NCBI GenBank assembly: GCA_027491315.1
Contig: JAIXWL010000001.1
Coordinates: 124,001-188,000 of the forward strand
Source: Cytophagaceae bacterium
Lineage (GTDB): Bacteria; Bacteroidota; Bacteroidia; Cytophagales; Spirosomataceae
Direction of reading: 5' to 3'
DNA: 64,000 nt
Position 1 is the stretch's first letter; the number at the start of each line of letters is the position of its first letter. Below, one piece after another: positions 27,890 through 35,665 of the stretch. Below the pieces are notes generated by a model, which searched no databases, had not been told where the DNA came from, and saw only the letters and a list, made by a program, of their open reading frames with translations. The translations under genes were made by a program, and so were the position numbers.

Positions 27890-28519
27890 TTATTTACTAA
27901 AAGATGATTCAATTTTTTGGATCGCTGCTTCTGTGATCAACAATTTAGTTGCGTTAACTAAATCATATGTATTCACATCTGATGCTGTCGAAACCTTAGC
28001 TTTTGGAACATTACGTCCAGACAATACAACATTCTTATCTACTTCTGGAGTGATTAATAATGTTTTGGTATTATCTAAAGAGAAAGCTTTCAACATAGTC
28101 AAATACGCTTTAGTTTTTGGAGTGTCAAATGCCACTGAATCCAAAATCGCGATATCTCCACTCTGTGCTTTAGCAGCTAGAGCTGACTGGCGCGCCAAAG
28201 ACTTCACCTTTTTGTTCAATTTGAAATGGTAATCACGAGGACGTGGACCGAAGATACGACCACCACCTTTCATCAAAGGAGACTTCATCGAACCGGCACG
28301 TGCACCACCTGTACCTTTTTGTTTTTTAATCTTACGAGTAGAACGTGATACTTCTGCACGCTCTTTCGCCTTGTGTGTTCCTTGACGTTGATTCGCCAAA
28401 TATTGCTTCACATCCAAGTAAACCACATGCTCGTTTGGAACAATGCCAAAGATCTCGTCAGAAAGGGTTACTTTCTTTCCGGTATCTTTACCTGCTATGT
28501 TATATACTGCTAATTCCAT
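27890..28519 (-). CDS. rplD: 50S ribosomal protein L4
   Basis: The 209-residue L4 has a globular domain and a long loop reaching the exit tunnel, with KQKGTGGARAGSMKSPLMKGGG followed by FGPRPRDYHFKLNKK. In E. coli L4 represses the S10 operon through its leader. The long leader here makes similar control possible, but no L4 target was recognised. Confidence 0.97.
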   Translation of the reverse strand: MELAVYNIAGKDTGKKVTLSDEIFGIVPNEHVVYLDVKQYLANQRQGTHKAKERAEVSRSTRKIKKQKGTGGARAGSMKSPLMKGGGRIFGPRPRDYHFKLNKKVKSLARQSALAAKAQSGDIAILDSVAFDTPKTKAYLTMLKAFSLDNTKTLLITPEVDKNVVLSGRNVPKAKVSTASDVNTYDLVNATKLLITEAAIQKIESSFSK

Positions 28520-28537
28520 AATCAGAATGTCTATTGT

Positions 28538-28555
28538 TAAAGGCTTGCACCTTTA
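28538..28555 (-). promoter_or_regulatory. spacer hairpin before rplD
   Basis: TAAAGG and CCTTTA form a perfect 6-bp stem with a 6-nt loop, 18 nt before the rplD start. Confidence 0.4.
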
Positions 28556-28561
28556 TGGGTT

Positions 28562-29179
28562 TTAATTTTCAATAATTACGTATGAGTTCTTCGCTCCAGG
28601 AATTGATCCTGATACCACCAAAAGGTTTTTGTCTGGATAGATTCTCAAAACCTCTAAGTTTTGAACCTTAACACGATTTCCTCCTGTGCGTCCAGCCATA
28701 CGTAAGCCTTTGAATACACGTGATGGGAATGAACAAGCTCCAATAGAACCTGGGTGACGACCACGATTGTGCTGACCGTGAGTTTGACCACCCACACCAC
28801 CAAATCCGTGACGCTTTACAACACCTTGAAAACCTTTACCCTTAGAAGTTCCTACCGCATCAATGAAGGTTCCAACTTCTAACATTTCTACTGTTAATAC
28901 ATCTCCTAAGTTCAATGGTTGTTCGAACGTGCGAAACTCTACCAATTTCTTCTTTGGAGTTGTGTTAGCTTTCTTAAAGTGACCCAACAAAGATTTTGTT
29001 GTGTGCTTCTCTTTCTTTTCACCGAAACCGATCTGAACAGCGTTGTAGCCTTCGTTCTCAACAGTTTTCACTTGCGTTACTACACAAGGGCCGGCCTCAA
29101 TCAGCGTACATGCAACGGATCTACCGTCTTCCATGTATAGGCTGGTCATTCCGATTTTTTTACCAATAATTCCAGACAT
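28562..29179 (-). CDS. rplC: 50S ribosomal protein L3, first gene of the operon
   Basis: The 205-residue L3 starts [19 protein letters not shown] and has the conserved [24 protein letters not shown] region near the peptidyl transferase centre, including the Gln methylated by PrmB in E. coli. It is the first cistron: no rpsJ precedes it, unlike the usual S10 operon. Its start is about 350 nt from a consensus promoter. Confidence 0.98.
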   Translation of the reverse strand: MSGIIGKKIGMTSLYMEDGRSVACTLIEAGPCVVTQVKTVENEGYNAVQIGFGEKKEKHTTKSLLGHFKKANTTPKKKLVEFRTFEQPLNLGDVLTVEMLEVGTFIDAVGTSKGKGFQGVVKRHGFGGVGGQTHGQHNRGRHPGSIGACSFPSRVFKGLRMAGRTGGNRVKVQNLEVLRIYPDKNLLVVSGSIPGAKNSYVIIEN

Positions 29180-29205
29180 ATAATATTTTGTTTAAAAAAA
29201 TTATG

Positions 29206-29235
29206 CTCACAAGGCTAACTATGGCTTGTTGTGAG
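29206..29235 (-). promoter_or_regulatory. leader hairpin before rplC
   Basis: CTCACAA (29206-29212) and TTGTGAG (29229-29235) form a perfect 7-bp stem enclosing 16 nt, 26 nt before the rplC start. Confidence 0.4.
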
Positions 29236-29531
29236 ACTTTTATTCATAAATCATTGTTACCAATGACGAAGAATCAATAAAAATTGCAGATTGGCGTAAA
29301 GCGACAAGATGGAGGCGCTGTGGATAACAGCGAGAAACACCTTGTGTAGCTTAATATTCAATCAATGGGTTGGGCATTCAACATTCATTAATCAATACCA
29401 GTTCTAACACAAAAATCGAGCTTACCTCAATTTAAAACCATTTCGACTCGCATTTTTGATGTTTTAAATAAATTCGAGAAGTTCTGCCAACCTCTTTCTG
29501 AATAAAAAACTGCGTTTGTCGAACGGGAGTG
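29236..29531 (-). other. untranslated leader of the ribosomal operon, no gene
   Basis: No coding frame or rpsJ-like sequence is seen on either strand. A second small hairpin, CGCTGT with ACAGCG around GGATA (29316-29332), is present. The stretch is inferred to be the 5' untranslated region of the rplC mRNA because the only consensus promoter lies at its far end. Confidence 0.5.
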
Positions 29532-29561
29532 CAAAGGTAGGAAAAATATTAATACATCCAA
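29532..29561 (-). promoter_or_regulatory. consensus Bacteroidota promoter of the rplC-rplQ operon
   Basis: On the minus strand TTG (29561-29559) is followed after exactly 19 nt by TACCTTTG (29539-29532), the TTG-N19-TAnnTTTG form of the primary sigma factor promoter in this phylum. Transcription would begin near 29525, giving a leader of about 345 nt. Confidence 0.78.
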
Positions 29562-29645
29562 TAGCTCAAATAAAAATATTTTTTAGCTAATCCCCTGAGT
29601 CTGTGTATTAATCGGAATTTAGCCTTAGAATTTGTGCATTTTTAC

Positions 29646-29653
29646 TAAATTTG
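29646..29653 (+). promoter_or_regulatory. candidate -7 element of fbaA, with 5' leader hairpin
   Basis: TAAATTTG fits TAnnTTTG, 59 nt before the fbaA ATG. Just downstream ACCTG (29664-29668) and CAGGT (29674-29678) form a hairpin that would lie at the 5' end of the mRNA. Confidence 0.45.
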
Positions 29654-29712
29654 TGGCCTACTCACCTGTTAATCAGGTAGTTTTTATTTATTTCCCAAGA
29701 AAAAAAATCATT

Positions 29713-30795
29713 ATGTCAAGTTTAACCAACCAAAAAGGTGTTTTGCACGGAGATGCCGTACAGGAATTATTTGAAATTGCTAAAAAGCATCAATTTGCAT
29801 TACCTGCGGTAAACGTTACAGGAACTGACACTGTTAACGGAGTATTAGAAGCTGCAAAGGCAGTTAATTCTCCTGTCATTATTCAATTCTCTAATGGCGG
29901 TGCTCAATTTTATGCTGGAAAATCTCTTCCTAATGGAAACCAAGAAGCATCCATCGCTGGAGCTATCTCAGGTGCTTACCACGTCCACCAATTAGCTAAA
30001 GTTTATGGTGTTCAAGTAATTCTTCATACTGATCACTGTGCTAAAAAATTACTTCCTTGGTTGGATGGACTTTTGGATGCGGGTGAAAAATTTTATGCTG
30101 AAACAGGACAACCTTTGTTCTCTTCTCATATGATCGACTTATCTGAAGAGCCTTTAGAAGAAAATTTAGAAATCTGTGCCAAGTACCTAACTCGCATGGC
30201 CAAGATTGGCATGACGCTTGAAATTGAATTAGGTGTAACGGGTGGTGAAGAAGATGGAGTTGATAATTCAGATGTTGATTCTTCCAAATTATATACGCAG
30301 CCAGAAGAAGTAGCTTATGCCTATGAAGTATTAAATGCCATCTCGCATCGCTTCACTATTGCTGCAGCTTTTGGAAACGTTCATGGAGTTTATAAGCCAG
30401 GAAATGTGAAGTTGCAACCTGTTATTTTGAAAAACTCTCAAGATTTCATTCGTAATAAATATGCTTTAGCAGCTGAAAAACCGATCAACTTCGTATTCCA
30501 TGGTGGTTCTGGTTCTTCTCGTGAAGAAATTCGTGAGGCTATTTCTTATGGAGCTATCAAAATGAATATCGATACCGATTTGCAATGGGCATTCTGGGAA
30601 GGTATTTTAAATTTCTACAAGGAGAAAGAAGCCTATTTACAAGGTCAAATCGGCAATCCAACAGGCGACGATGCTCCAAACAAGAAATATTATGACCCTC
30701 GTGTTTGGTTACGCAAAGGAGAAGATACGTTTGTAGCCCGTTTAAAATCTGCCTTTGAAGATTTGAATGCCAACAACGCAAATCAATATTTATAA
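29713..30795 (+). CDS. fbaA: class II fructose-bisphosphate aldolase
   Basis: The 360-residue zinc enzyme interconverts fructose 1,6-bisphosphate with dihydroxyacetone phosphate and glyceraldehyde 3-phosphate in glycolysis and gluconeogenesis. The metal-site motifs are VILHTDHCAKKLLPW, LEIELGVTGGEEDG and NVHGVYKPG, and the phosphate-binding loop is FHGGSGSS. The start at 29713 is chosen because the family begins here; an upstream in-frame TTG would run through the promoter and leader hairpin. The gene has its own promoter candidate and terminator. Confidence 0.96.
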   Translation: MSSLTNQKGVLHGDAVQELFEIAKKHQFALPAVNVTGTDTVNGVLEAAKAVNSPVIIQFSNGGAQFYAGKSLPNGNQEASIAGAISGAYHVHQLAKVYGVQVILHTDHCAKKLLPWLDGLLDAGEKFYAETGQPLFSSHMIDLSEEPLEENLEICAKYLTRMAKIGMTLEIELGVTGGEEDGVDNSDVDSSKLYTQPEEVAYAYEVLNAISHRFTIAAAFGNVHGVYKPGNVKLQPVILKNSQDFIRNKYALAAEKPINFVFHGGSGSSREEIREAISYGAIKMNIDTDLQWAFWEGILNFYKEKEAYLQGQIGNPTGDDAPNKKYYDPRVWLRKGEDTFVARLKSAFEDLNANNANQYL

Positions 30796-30820
30796 TAAGT
30801 TAGGGCATATATTATGTTTA

Positions 30821-30849
30821 AAAAGGGAGCTCCAACGAGCTCCCTTTTT
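30821..30849 (+). terminator. Rho-independent terminator of fbaA
   Basis: GGGAGCTC (30825-30832) pairs with GAGCTCCC (30837-30844) with a CAAC loop, preceded by AAAA and followed by TTTTT. Confidence 0.92.
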
Positions 30850-31042
30850 AATTTCTTAAAGTTTGTTGCCATTGTGGCACAGGCACTGATTTTAAAGTAA
30901 AAGAGGTTAGAACTAAGGAATTGAGACTGAAGTATGATCGTGTAATGTTTGGTGCTTGGCTGCTAGATTTTAGCAGGTGGTTATTTGGTATTGGTTCAGA
31001 GATTTTAGTTTTTAGTTCGGAATTCATAGGTCACAATTTATT
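30850..31042. other. non-coding stretch between fbaA terminator and RAYT locus
   Basis: No credible frame, tRNA or hairpin is seen. The sequence is AT-rich with some TTAG and GGTT runs and looks like decayed spacer next to the RAYT element. Confidence 0.5.
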
Positions 31043-31077
31043 GTTCTCCGCTCTTCGTTCTCTGTTCTCTGTTCAGA
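31043..31077. repeat. degenerate heptamer tandem array
   Basis: Five consecutive 7-nt units, GTTCTCC, GCTCTTC, GTTCTCT, GTTCTCT and GTTCAGA, end at the first base of the palindrome at 31077. Confidence 0.6.
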
Positions 31078-31109
31078 GATTTGACAACTTTTAAAAAGTT
31101 GTCAAATCT
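31077..31109. repeat. REP-like palindrome, copy 1
   Basis: The 16-nt arm AGATTTGACAACTTTT (31077-31092) is mirrored exactly at 31094-31109 around one central A. It lies downstream of the RAYT gene and could also act as its terminator. Confidence 0.9.
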
Positions 31110-31163
31110 AACAGGAAATAAAATAATTAAATCTTGATTCAAAGATGATGGATTTTAAAGTCA

Positions 31164-31766
31164 TTATTCGTCTGTCAACAAAAGAATATCAGTTTCCTTG
31201 AATTCTCTGAAATGAAAATCAATAAACTGTTTTCTTCCCCCAAACCACTCTAGGACAAAATCTCTTTTCACAAAACTTTTTTTGAATTGTAATATTCTGC
31301 CAAATGAGCTCCATTCCCATTGCCTAAAATTATCAATTAATCCATGTTTCTGAGGATTTACATGGATATAACCTATTAAAGTAGATAAATCCTCTGGCTT
31401 AGCAATACAAACTCTTTTGAATGGAGTTTGGAATAAAGTGCCAACCCGACCATGTTGTTTATTAAATGCCATGGTGTAGGATTGAAAGAATTTTTTAAGC
31501 CGATTTGAGATTAATTGATGTACAGTTTTACCCTCCAATTCCTCTTCAGTAAAATGATTCACTTGGACTAAAAAATGAAAATGATTATCATTTAAACTGT
31601 AAGCAATTACATCTAAATATCCATCCAAATATTTATTCCATTGTCTTAAAAAATAGGCATAATTTGACCTGGACTTGAAAATTGATTTCTTATCAATCCC
31701 TCTATTATAAATATGAAAGAAATCTCCAGCAGTAAATTGAGTGTAATAATGTTCAACAAAGGCCAT
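31164..31766 (-). CDS. REP-associated tyrosine transposase (RAYT, IS200/Y1 family)
   Basis: The 200-residue protein has the Y1 HUH-nuclease layout: an N-terminal FFHIYNRGIDKKSIF strand region, the HUH motif H62-F-H64 in NDNHFHFLVQ, and the block SYTMAFNKQHGRVGTLFQ with Y97 as candidate nucleophile, then YIHVNPQKHGL. Family knowledge: RAYTs are single-copy, domesticated relatives of IS200 transposases that cut single-stranded REP hairpins. The start at 31766 is preferred over one 30 nt upstream because the family-like sequence begins there. All key residues are present, so it looks intact. Confidence 0.88.
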   Translation of the reverse strand: MAFVEHYYTQFTAGDFFHIYNRGIDKKSIFKSRSNYAYFLRQWNKYLDGYLDVIAYSLNDNHFHFLVQVNHFTEEELEGKTVHQLISNRLKKFFQSYTMAFNKQHGRVGTLFQTPFKRVCIAKPEDLSTLIGYIHVNPQKHGLIDNFRQWEWSSFGRILQFKKSFVKRDFVLEWFGGRKQFIDFHFREFKETDILLLTDE

Positions 31767-31930
31767 CTTGTAAAAGCTTAAAAACGAAGCTAACAATCAA
31801 GACCTGCAAATAACTTCCGTGGCATCAAATTATCAATTACTTGATTATTTCCGACCGAAATGAAAATGGATTGAATTTGCGACTACATTTGACAAAGAAA
31901 TTCCAAGATAGATTCGTCAAGAGAGTACTT

Positions 31931-31963
31931 AGATTTGACAACTTTTAAAAAGTTGTCAAATCT
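31931..31963. repeat. REP-like palindrome, copy 2
   Basis: This is identical base for base to the copy at 31077-31109, with arms at 31931-31946 and 31948-31963. Confidence 0.9.
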
Positions 31964-31973
31964 TAAAAACTTA

Positions 31974-31989
31974 AAAAATTGTCAAATCT
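31974..31989. repeat. half copy of the palindrome arm
   Basis: Fifteen of 16 positions match the right arm of the palindrome (one G to A change). The left arm is not preserved. Confidence 0.6.
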
Positions 31990-32018
31990 TAAAAAAATTA
32001 CCCCCCCCAAACCCCCAA

Positions 32019-32603
32019 TCATTTCTTAAAAATCAACCCTTTCGTTAATTCATTTAGAGCTTTAATCTTGGATTCAAAATCTCCTTTTAGGTCTTTTCGC
32101 AAAGTTTCTAAACTATCCAGTGATGTCTGAATATCTTCTGGAATTACTTCTTCTAAAAAGGCCCTTATACGCTTAGCTAAGGTAGGGGATTTACCATTGG
32201 TCGATATCGCAATTTTAAGATCTCCCTTTTGAACGATGGAGCCTAAATAAAAATCACATAATAATGGCGTATCTGCCACATTACACAATAAATGTCTTTT
32301 CTGAGCTAAGGCTTTGATCTCTACATGCAATTCATATTGATCCGTGGTACAAATGACCAAATCCCTATTCTCCAAATCCTCTTCTTCAAATGCCCGATGG
32401 ATTAATTTTACATGTGGATATGCCTTCAAATAAGCCAAAATCTCGTCACGAAAAAACGGCGCCACTATACTTATTCTAGCTTCAGGGGAATTTTTCAACA
32501 TGGCTGAAACCTTTTCTAAAGCTACATTCCCTCCCCCAACCACCAATACGTCTAGTTGTTCCAATTTTAGAAAAACAGGGAATAACTTATTTTGCCCTTC
32601 CAT
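32019..32603 (-). CDS. precorrin-2 dehydrogenase / sirohydrochlorin ferrochelatase (CysG N-terminal type)
   Basis: The 194-residue protein has the NAD-binding VLVVGGGNVALEKVSAML and the stretch LCNVADTPLLCDFYLGSIVQKGDLKIAISTNGKSP of the Met8p/CysG N-terminal family. It oxidises precorrin-2 and, in bifunctional members, inserts iron to give sirohaem. The methyltransferase half of CysG is absent, so that step needs another gene. The Asp/His-type ferrochelatase function cannot be judged. It is the last gene of a six-gene operon, 9 nt after rlmN. Confidence 0.88.
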   Translation of the reverse strand: MEGQNKLFPVFLKLEQLDVLVVGGGNVALEKVSAMLKNSPEARISIVAPFFRDEILAYLKAYPHVKLIHRAFEEEDLENRDLVICTTDQYELHVEIKALAQKRHLLCNVADTPLLCDFYLGSIVQKGDLKIAISTNGKSPTLAKRIRAFLEEVIPEDIQTSLDSLETLRKDLKGDFESKIKALNELTKGLIFKK

Positions 32604-32612
32604 CGATTAATT

Positions 32613-33674
32613 TTAAGCAGTTTTCTTACCCGCCAATTGTCCACAAGCCGCATCTATATCTTTCCCCCTAGAACGGCGAACATTAACAATCATCTTTTTA
32701 CTTTCTAAAAAGGCGGTAAACTTGGCCAAAGCATCTACTTCTGCATTCACAAATGTCGCCTGAGCAATCGGATTGTATTCGATGATATTGATCTTGCAAG
32801 GTAATTTTCTTGCAAACTCCCATAATTCCTTAGCATCTTCTACCGAATCATTAAACTTATTGAACATGATATACTCTAACGTAATTTCATTTTCAGTCTT
32901 ATCGTAAAAATACCGTAAGGCCTCCGCAAGAGCGACCAACGTGTTTGTCTCATTGATGGGCATTATTTGATTCCTTTTGGTATCGTTCGCCGCATGAAGA
33001 GATAATGCCAAATTAAATTTAACTTGATCATCACCCAACTTCTTAATCATTTTTGCTATCCCCGCCGTAGAAACCGTGATGCGCTTAGGAGACATTCCCA
33101 ATCCATCCGGAGAAGTGATTTCATCAATTGATTTCAACACATTGGCATAATTCAATAAAGGCTCCCCCATTCCCATATATACAATGTTGGTCAAAGGAAT
33201 ACCATATTTTTCTTGTGCCTGATCTCGAATCAAAACAACTTGATCATAAATTTCAAATGATTCTAGGTTGCGCTTTCGATCCATATAACCCGTAGCACAA
33301 AAACTGCAAGTCAAAGAACAACCTACTTGAGATGAAACACAGGCTGTCATTCGCTCCCGGGTGGGAATTAATACCCCTTCTACTAAATGACCATCATGCA
33401 ATTTAAAACTCGACTTAATGGTTCGATCAGAGCTAACCTGCATGTCTGCAACTTGCACACATTGTAAAGAAAAATGCTGATTTAACCACTCCCTGGTAGT
33501 TTTAGGAATATTTCCCATTGCATCAAAACTGCGGGCAGATTTTTTCCATATCCACTCATGAACTTGCTTTGCTCGAAACGCAGGATCTCCATGCTGAATC
33601 ATTAGCTGCTTCAACTCATCCAAACTGAGCTTTCTAATGGCCCCTAATTCATCTTTCTTGGTTAATTCCGACAC
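32613..33674 (-). CDS. rlmN: 23S rRNA (A2503-C2)/tRNA (A37-C2) methyltransferase RlmN
   Basis: The 353-residue radical SAM enzyme has the [4Fe-4S] motif CSLTCSFC (C119, C123, C126) and the methyl-carrying cysteine C344 in AACGQLAG at the C-terminus. It methylates C2 of an adenosine in 23S rRNA and some tRNAs. The absence of the Cfr-type features and the full-length N-terminal domain favour RlmN. It starts 1 nt after the yqeY stop. Confidence 0.95.
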   Translation of the reverse strand: MSELTKKDELGAIRKLSLDELKQLMIQHGDPAFRAKQVHEWIWKKSARSFDAMGNIPKTTREWLNQHFSLQCVQVADMQVSSDRTIKSSFKLHDGHLVEGVLIPTRERMTACVSSQVGCSLTCSFCATGYMDRKRNLESFEIYDQVVLIRDQAQEKYGIPLTNIVYMGMGEPLLNYANVLKSIDEITSPDGLGMSPKRITVSTAGIAKMIKKLGDDQVKFNLALSLHAANDTKRNQIMPINETNTLVALAEALRYFYDKTENEITLEYIMFNKFNDSVEDAKELWEFARKLPCKINIIEYNPIAQATFVNAEVDALAKFTAFLESKKMIVNVRRSRGKDIDAACGQLAGKKTA

Positions 33675-33675
33675 A

Positions 33676-34128
33676 TTATTTCTTTAAAAGTTCCCCTACC
33701 TTAGTTGAAATGGCTTTCCCATCAGCCAATCCGGCCAATTGCTTACTCGCCACTCCCATAACCTTTCCCATATCTGCTGGACTAATAGCTCCCACTTGAC
33801 TGATAATGGCTTGTATCTTTTCTGTCAATTCTGAATCACTCAATTGTTTGGGCAAAAACTCCTCAATAATACTTAATTCAGCTTGCTCTTTCTCGGCTAA
33901 ATCTGGTCTATTCTGAGTTACGTAAACTTCCAAAGAATCCTTACGCTGCTTAGCGGCCTTCATCAAAATCTTCATCTCCGTATCTGCAGATAACTCGCCA
34001 GCGTTTGAACCAGAAGTTTCCTCTAATAAAATAAGTGATTTGATAGCCCGCAATGCACGTAGCCTATCGGCATCTTTGGCACGCATCGCGTCTTTGATCC
34101 CGTTCTCAATAGTAACTTTTAATGACAT
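33676..34128 (-). CDS. GatB/YqeY domain protein
   Basis: The 150-residue protein is of the YqeY family, homologous to the C-terminal tRNA-binding tail of GatB. It has MRAKDADRLRALRAIKSLI, EFLPKQLSDSEL and the C-terminal GKVMGVASKQLAGLADGKAIS. The family is thought to bind tRNA, but its task is not settled. It lies between rlmN and the GH3-like gene with gaps of 1 and 4 nt. Confidence 0.92.
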   Translation of the reverse strand: MSLKVTIENGIKDAMRAKDADRLRALRAIKSLILLEETSGSNAGELSADTEMKILMKAAKQRKDSLEVYVTQNRPDLAEKEQAELSIIEEFLPKQLSDSELTEKIQAIISQVGAISPADMGKVMGVASKQLAGLADGKAISTKVGELLKK

Positions 34129-34132
34129 GTTT

Positions 34133-35665
34133 TTATTCTTTAAAATGAGCTTTGACTCCCTCCAAAAATTCTCGATTATTACTCAATCGAGGGACTTTAT
34201 GCTGACCTCCTAACTTTCCTCTTTCTCGCATCCATGCGTAAAAAGTTCCTTGAGGTGCCTGATGAATAATGGGTGGGCCTAATACCAAATCATACGACCG
34301 CTTCGCATCATAATCTGAATTAATCTCGCGGAGGGTTTGATCCAATATCTCCACAAAGGTATGCATTTCTTTTGGTGCTTTTGAAAATTCTATAATCCAT
34401 TCATGACTTCCCCTTTGCCCTCCATTCATATAATTGGGTGCCGCCGTATATTCCTTGATCACCGAATTCGTCATTAAACAAGCCTTAGAGATAGCCTTTT
34501 CTGCATTTTCCATAATGACTTCCTCCCCAAAGGCATTGATAAAATGCTTAGTTCTACCTGATATTTTTATACGATATGGATCTAATGAGGTAAAACGAAC
34601 AGTATCTCCAATTTTATACCGCCATAAGCCGGCATTAGTGCTTATTACCAAAGCGTAATTGACATCCAATTCCACTTGAGTTAAATCAACAATCGTGTCT
34701 TGCTCTTCTCCTTCGTCATTTATAGGAATGAATTCATAAAAAATTCCATAATCCAACATCAATAATAATTCATCGTTCAACGATAAATCATCCTGTATTC
34801 CAAAGAATCCTTCCGATGCATTATAAATTTCAAGAAAACCTACCCCCTGATCTCTAAATACTTGTTTTTGAAATAATTCCCGATACGGACCAAAGGCCAC
34901 AGCTCCGTGAATCATAAATTCAAAATTCTCCCAAACCTCCAAAATAGACTTCTTCCCGGTAATTTCTAAGATTTTTTCAATCAAAACCAAGGTCCAAGTG
35001 GGAACCCCTAAAATACTCGTTACATTTTCTTTGGATGTCTCCAAGGCCATCCGCTCAATCTTTTGATCCCAATCGTCCATCAAAGCTACCTCCAAAGATG
35101 GCGTTCGAATCATTTGGGCCCAAACGGGTAAATTCTTCATAATAACCGCCGAAACATCTCCTACAAGTACATTAGGATTAGTGGGGCAACTAGACAAACT
35201 ACCACCAATGGATAATCCTTTTCCTTCAAAAACCCTGGTTTCCGGCCTGTTATTAATCAATAAAGAAATCATATCCTTTCCTCCCATCATGTGGCAAGAC
35301 TCCAAGGACTCCTTAGATACTGGAATGAATTTACTCCGGGCGTTGGTGGTCCCAGATGACTTAGAAAACCAGGTAATGGGGCTATTCCAAAGTATTTGTT
35401 GCTCTCCCTGCATCACCCGATCTATATATGGGAATAACTCCTCATAGGTAGAAATAGGCACTTGAGATTTAAATGTAGCGTAGTCGTTAATCTGACCATA
35501 TCCAAACTTTTTCCCCCATTCCGTTTGTCGACCTGCCTGAACCAATTCTTTCAAACAAATTTCTTGTAAATCCAAAGGACGCGTATAAATGGATTCAATT
35601 CTCGACATACGTCGTTTCATGAACCATAATAGTGTTTCATTGAATAGAGAAATACCGTTCGCCAT
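34133..35665 (-). CDS. GH3-family acyl-adenylating amido synthetase-like protein
   Basis: The 510-residue protein is of the GH3 auxin-responsive family, part of the ANL adenylating superfamily. Visible blocks are TWFSKSSGTTNARSKFIPVS (ATP-binding P-loop), LEIYNASEGFFGIQDD and NAGLWRYKIGDTVRF. Plant members join acids to amino acids; bacterial substrates are mostly unknown. Its stop overlaps nothing downstream, but its start shares a TAATG with the GDPD stop, so it is translated in coupling with a secreted phosphodiesterase. Confidence 0.87.
   Translation of the reverse strand: MANGISLFNETLLWFMKRRMSRIESIYTRPLDLQEICLKELVQAGRQTEWGKKFGYGQINDYATFKSQVPISTYEELFPYIDRVMQGEQQILWNSPITWFSKSSGTTNARSKFIPVSKESLESCHMMGGKDMISLLINNRPETRVFEGKGLSIGGSLSSCPTNPNVLVGDVSAVIMKNLPVWAQMIRTPSLEVALMDDWDQKIERMALETSKENVTSILGVPTWTLVLIEKILEITGKKSILEVWENFEFMIHGAVAFGPYRELFQKQVFRDQGVGFLEIYNASEGFFGIQDDLSLNDELLLMLDYGIFYEFIPINDEGEEQDTIVDLTQVELDVNYALVISTNAGLWRYKIGDTVRFTSLDPYRIKISGRTKHFINAFGEEVIMENAEKAISKACLMTNSVIKEYTAAPNYMNGGQRGSHEWIIEFSKAPKEMHTFVEILDQTLREINSDYDAKRSYDLVLGPPIIHQAPQGTFYAWMRERGKLGGQHKVPRLSNNREFLEGVKAHFKE

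Larger units (their letters stand above)
31077..31963. mobile_element. RAYT locus bounded by two identical palindromes
   Basis: A transposase-like gene of the REP-associated family is enclosed by two exact copies of a 33-nt palindrome (31077-31109 and 31931-31963), plus a half copy at 31974-31989. This is the layout expected for a RAYT with its cognate REP-like elements. Target-site duplications were not found. Confidence 0.7.

Noticed and set aside
29180-29700. A possible rpsJ gene upstream of rplC
   Set aside because: All frames in this stretch are broken by stops and none resembles S10.
29632-29712. Upstream TTG start for fbaA adding 27 residues
   Set aside because: The extension is not family-like and would run through the -7 element and a leader hairpin. 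ATG at 29713 matches the family start.
31931-31990. Possible CRISPR array from the repeated TTGTCAAATCT units
   Set aside because: There are only one full palindrome and a half copy here, with no spacers of regular size and no cas genes. The REP interpretation fits better.
32001-32016. Tract of eight C, three A and five C as a phase-variable switch
   Set aside because: It lies downstream of the siroheme gene in non-coding DNA and is not near a promoter or inside a gene, so no switching role is supported.
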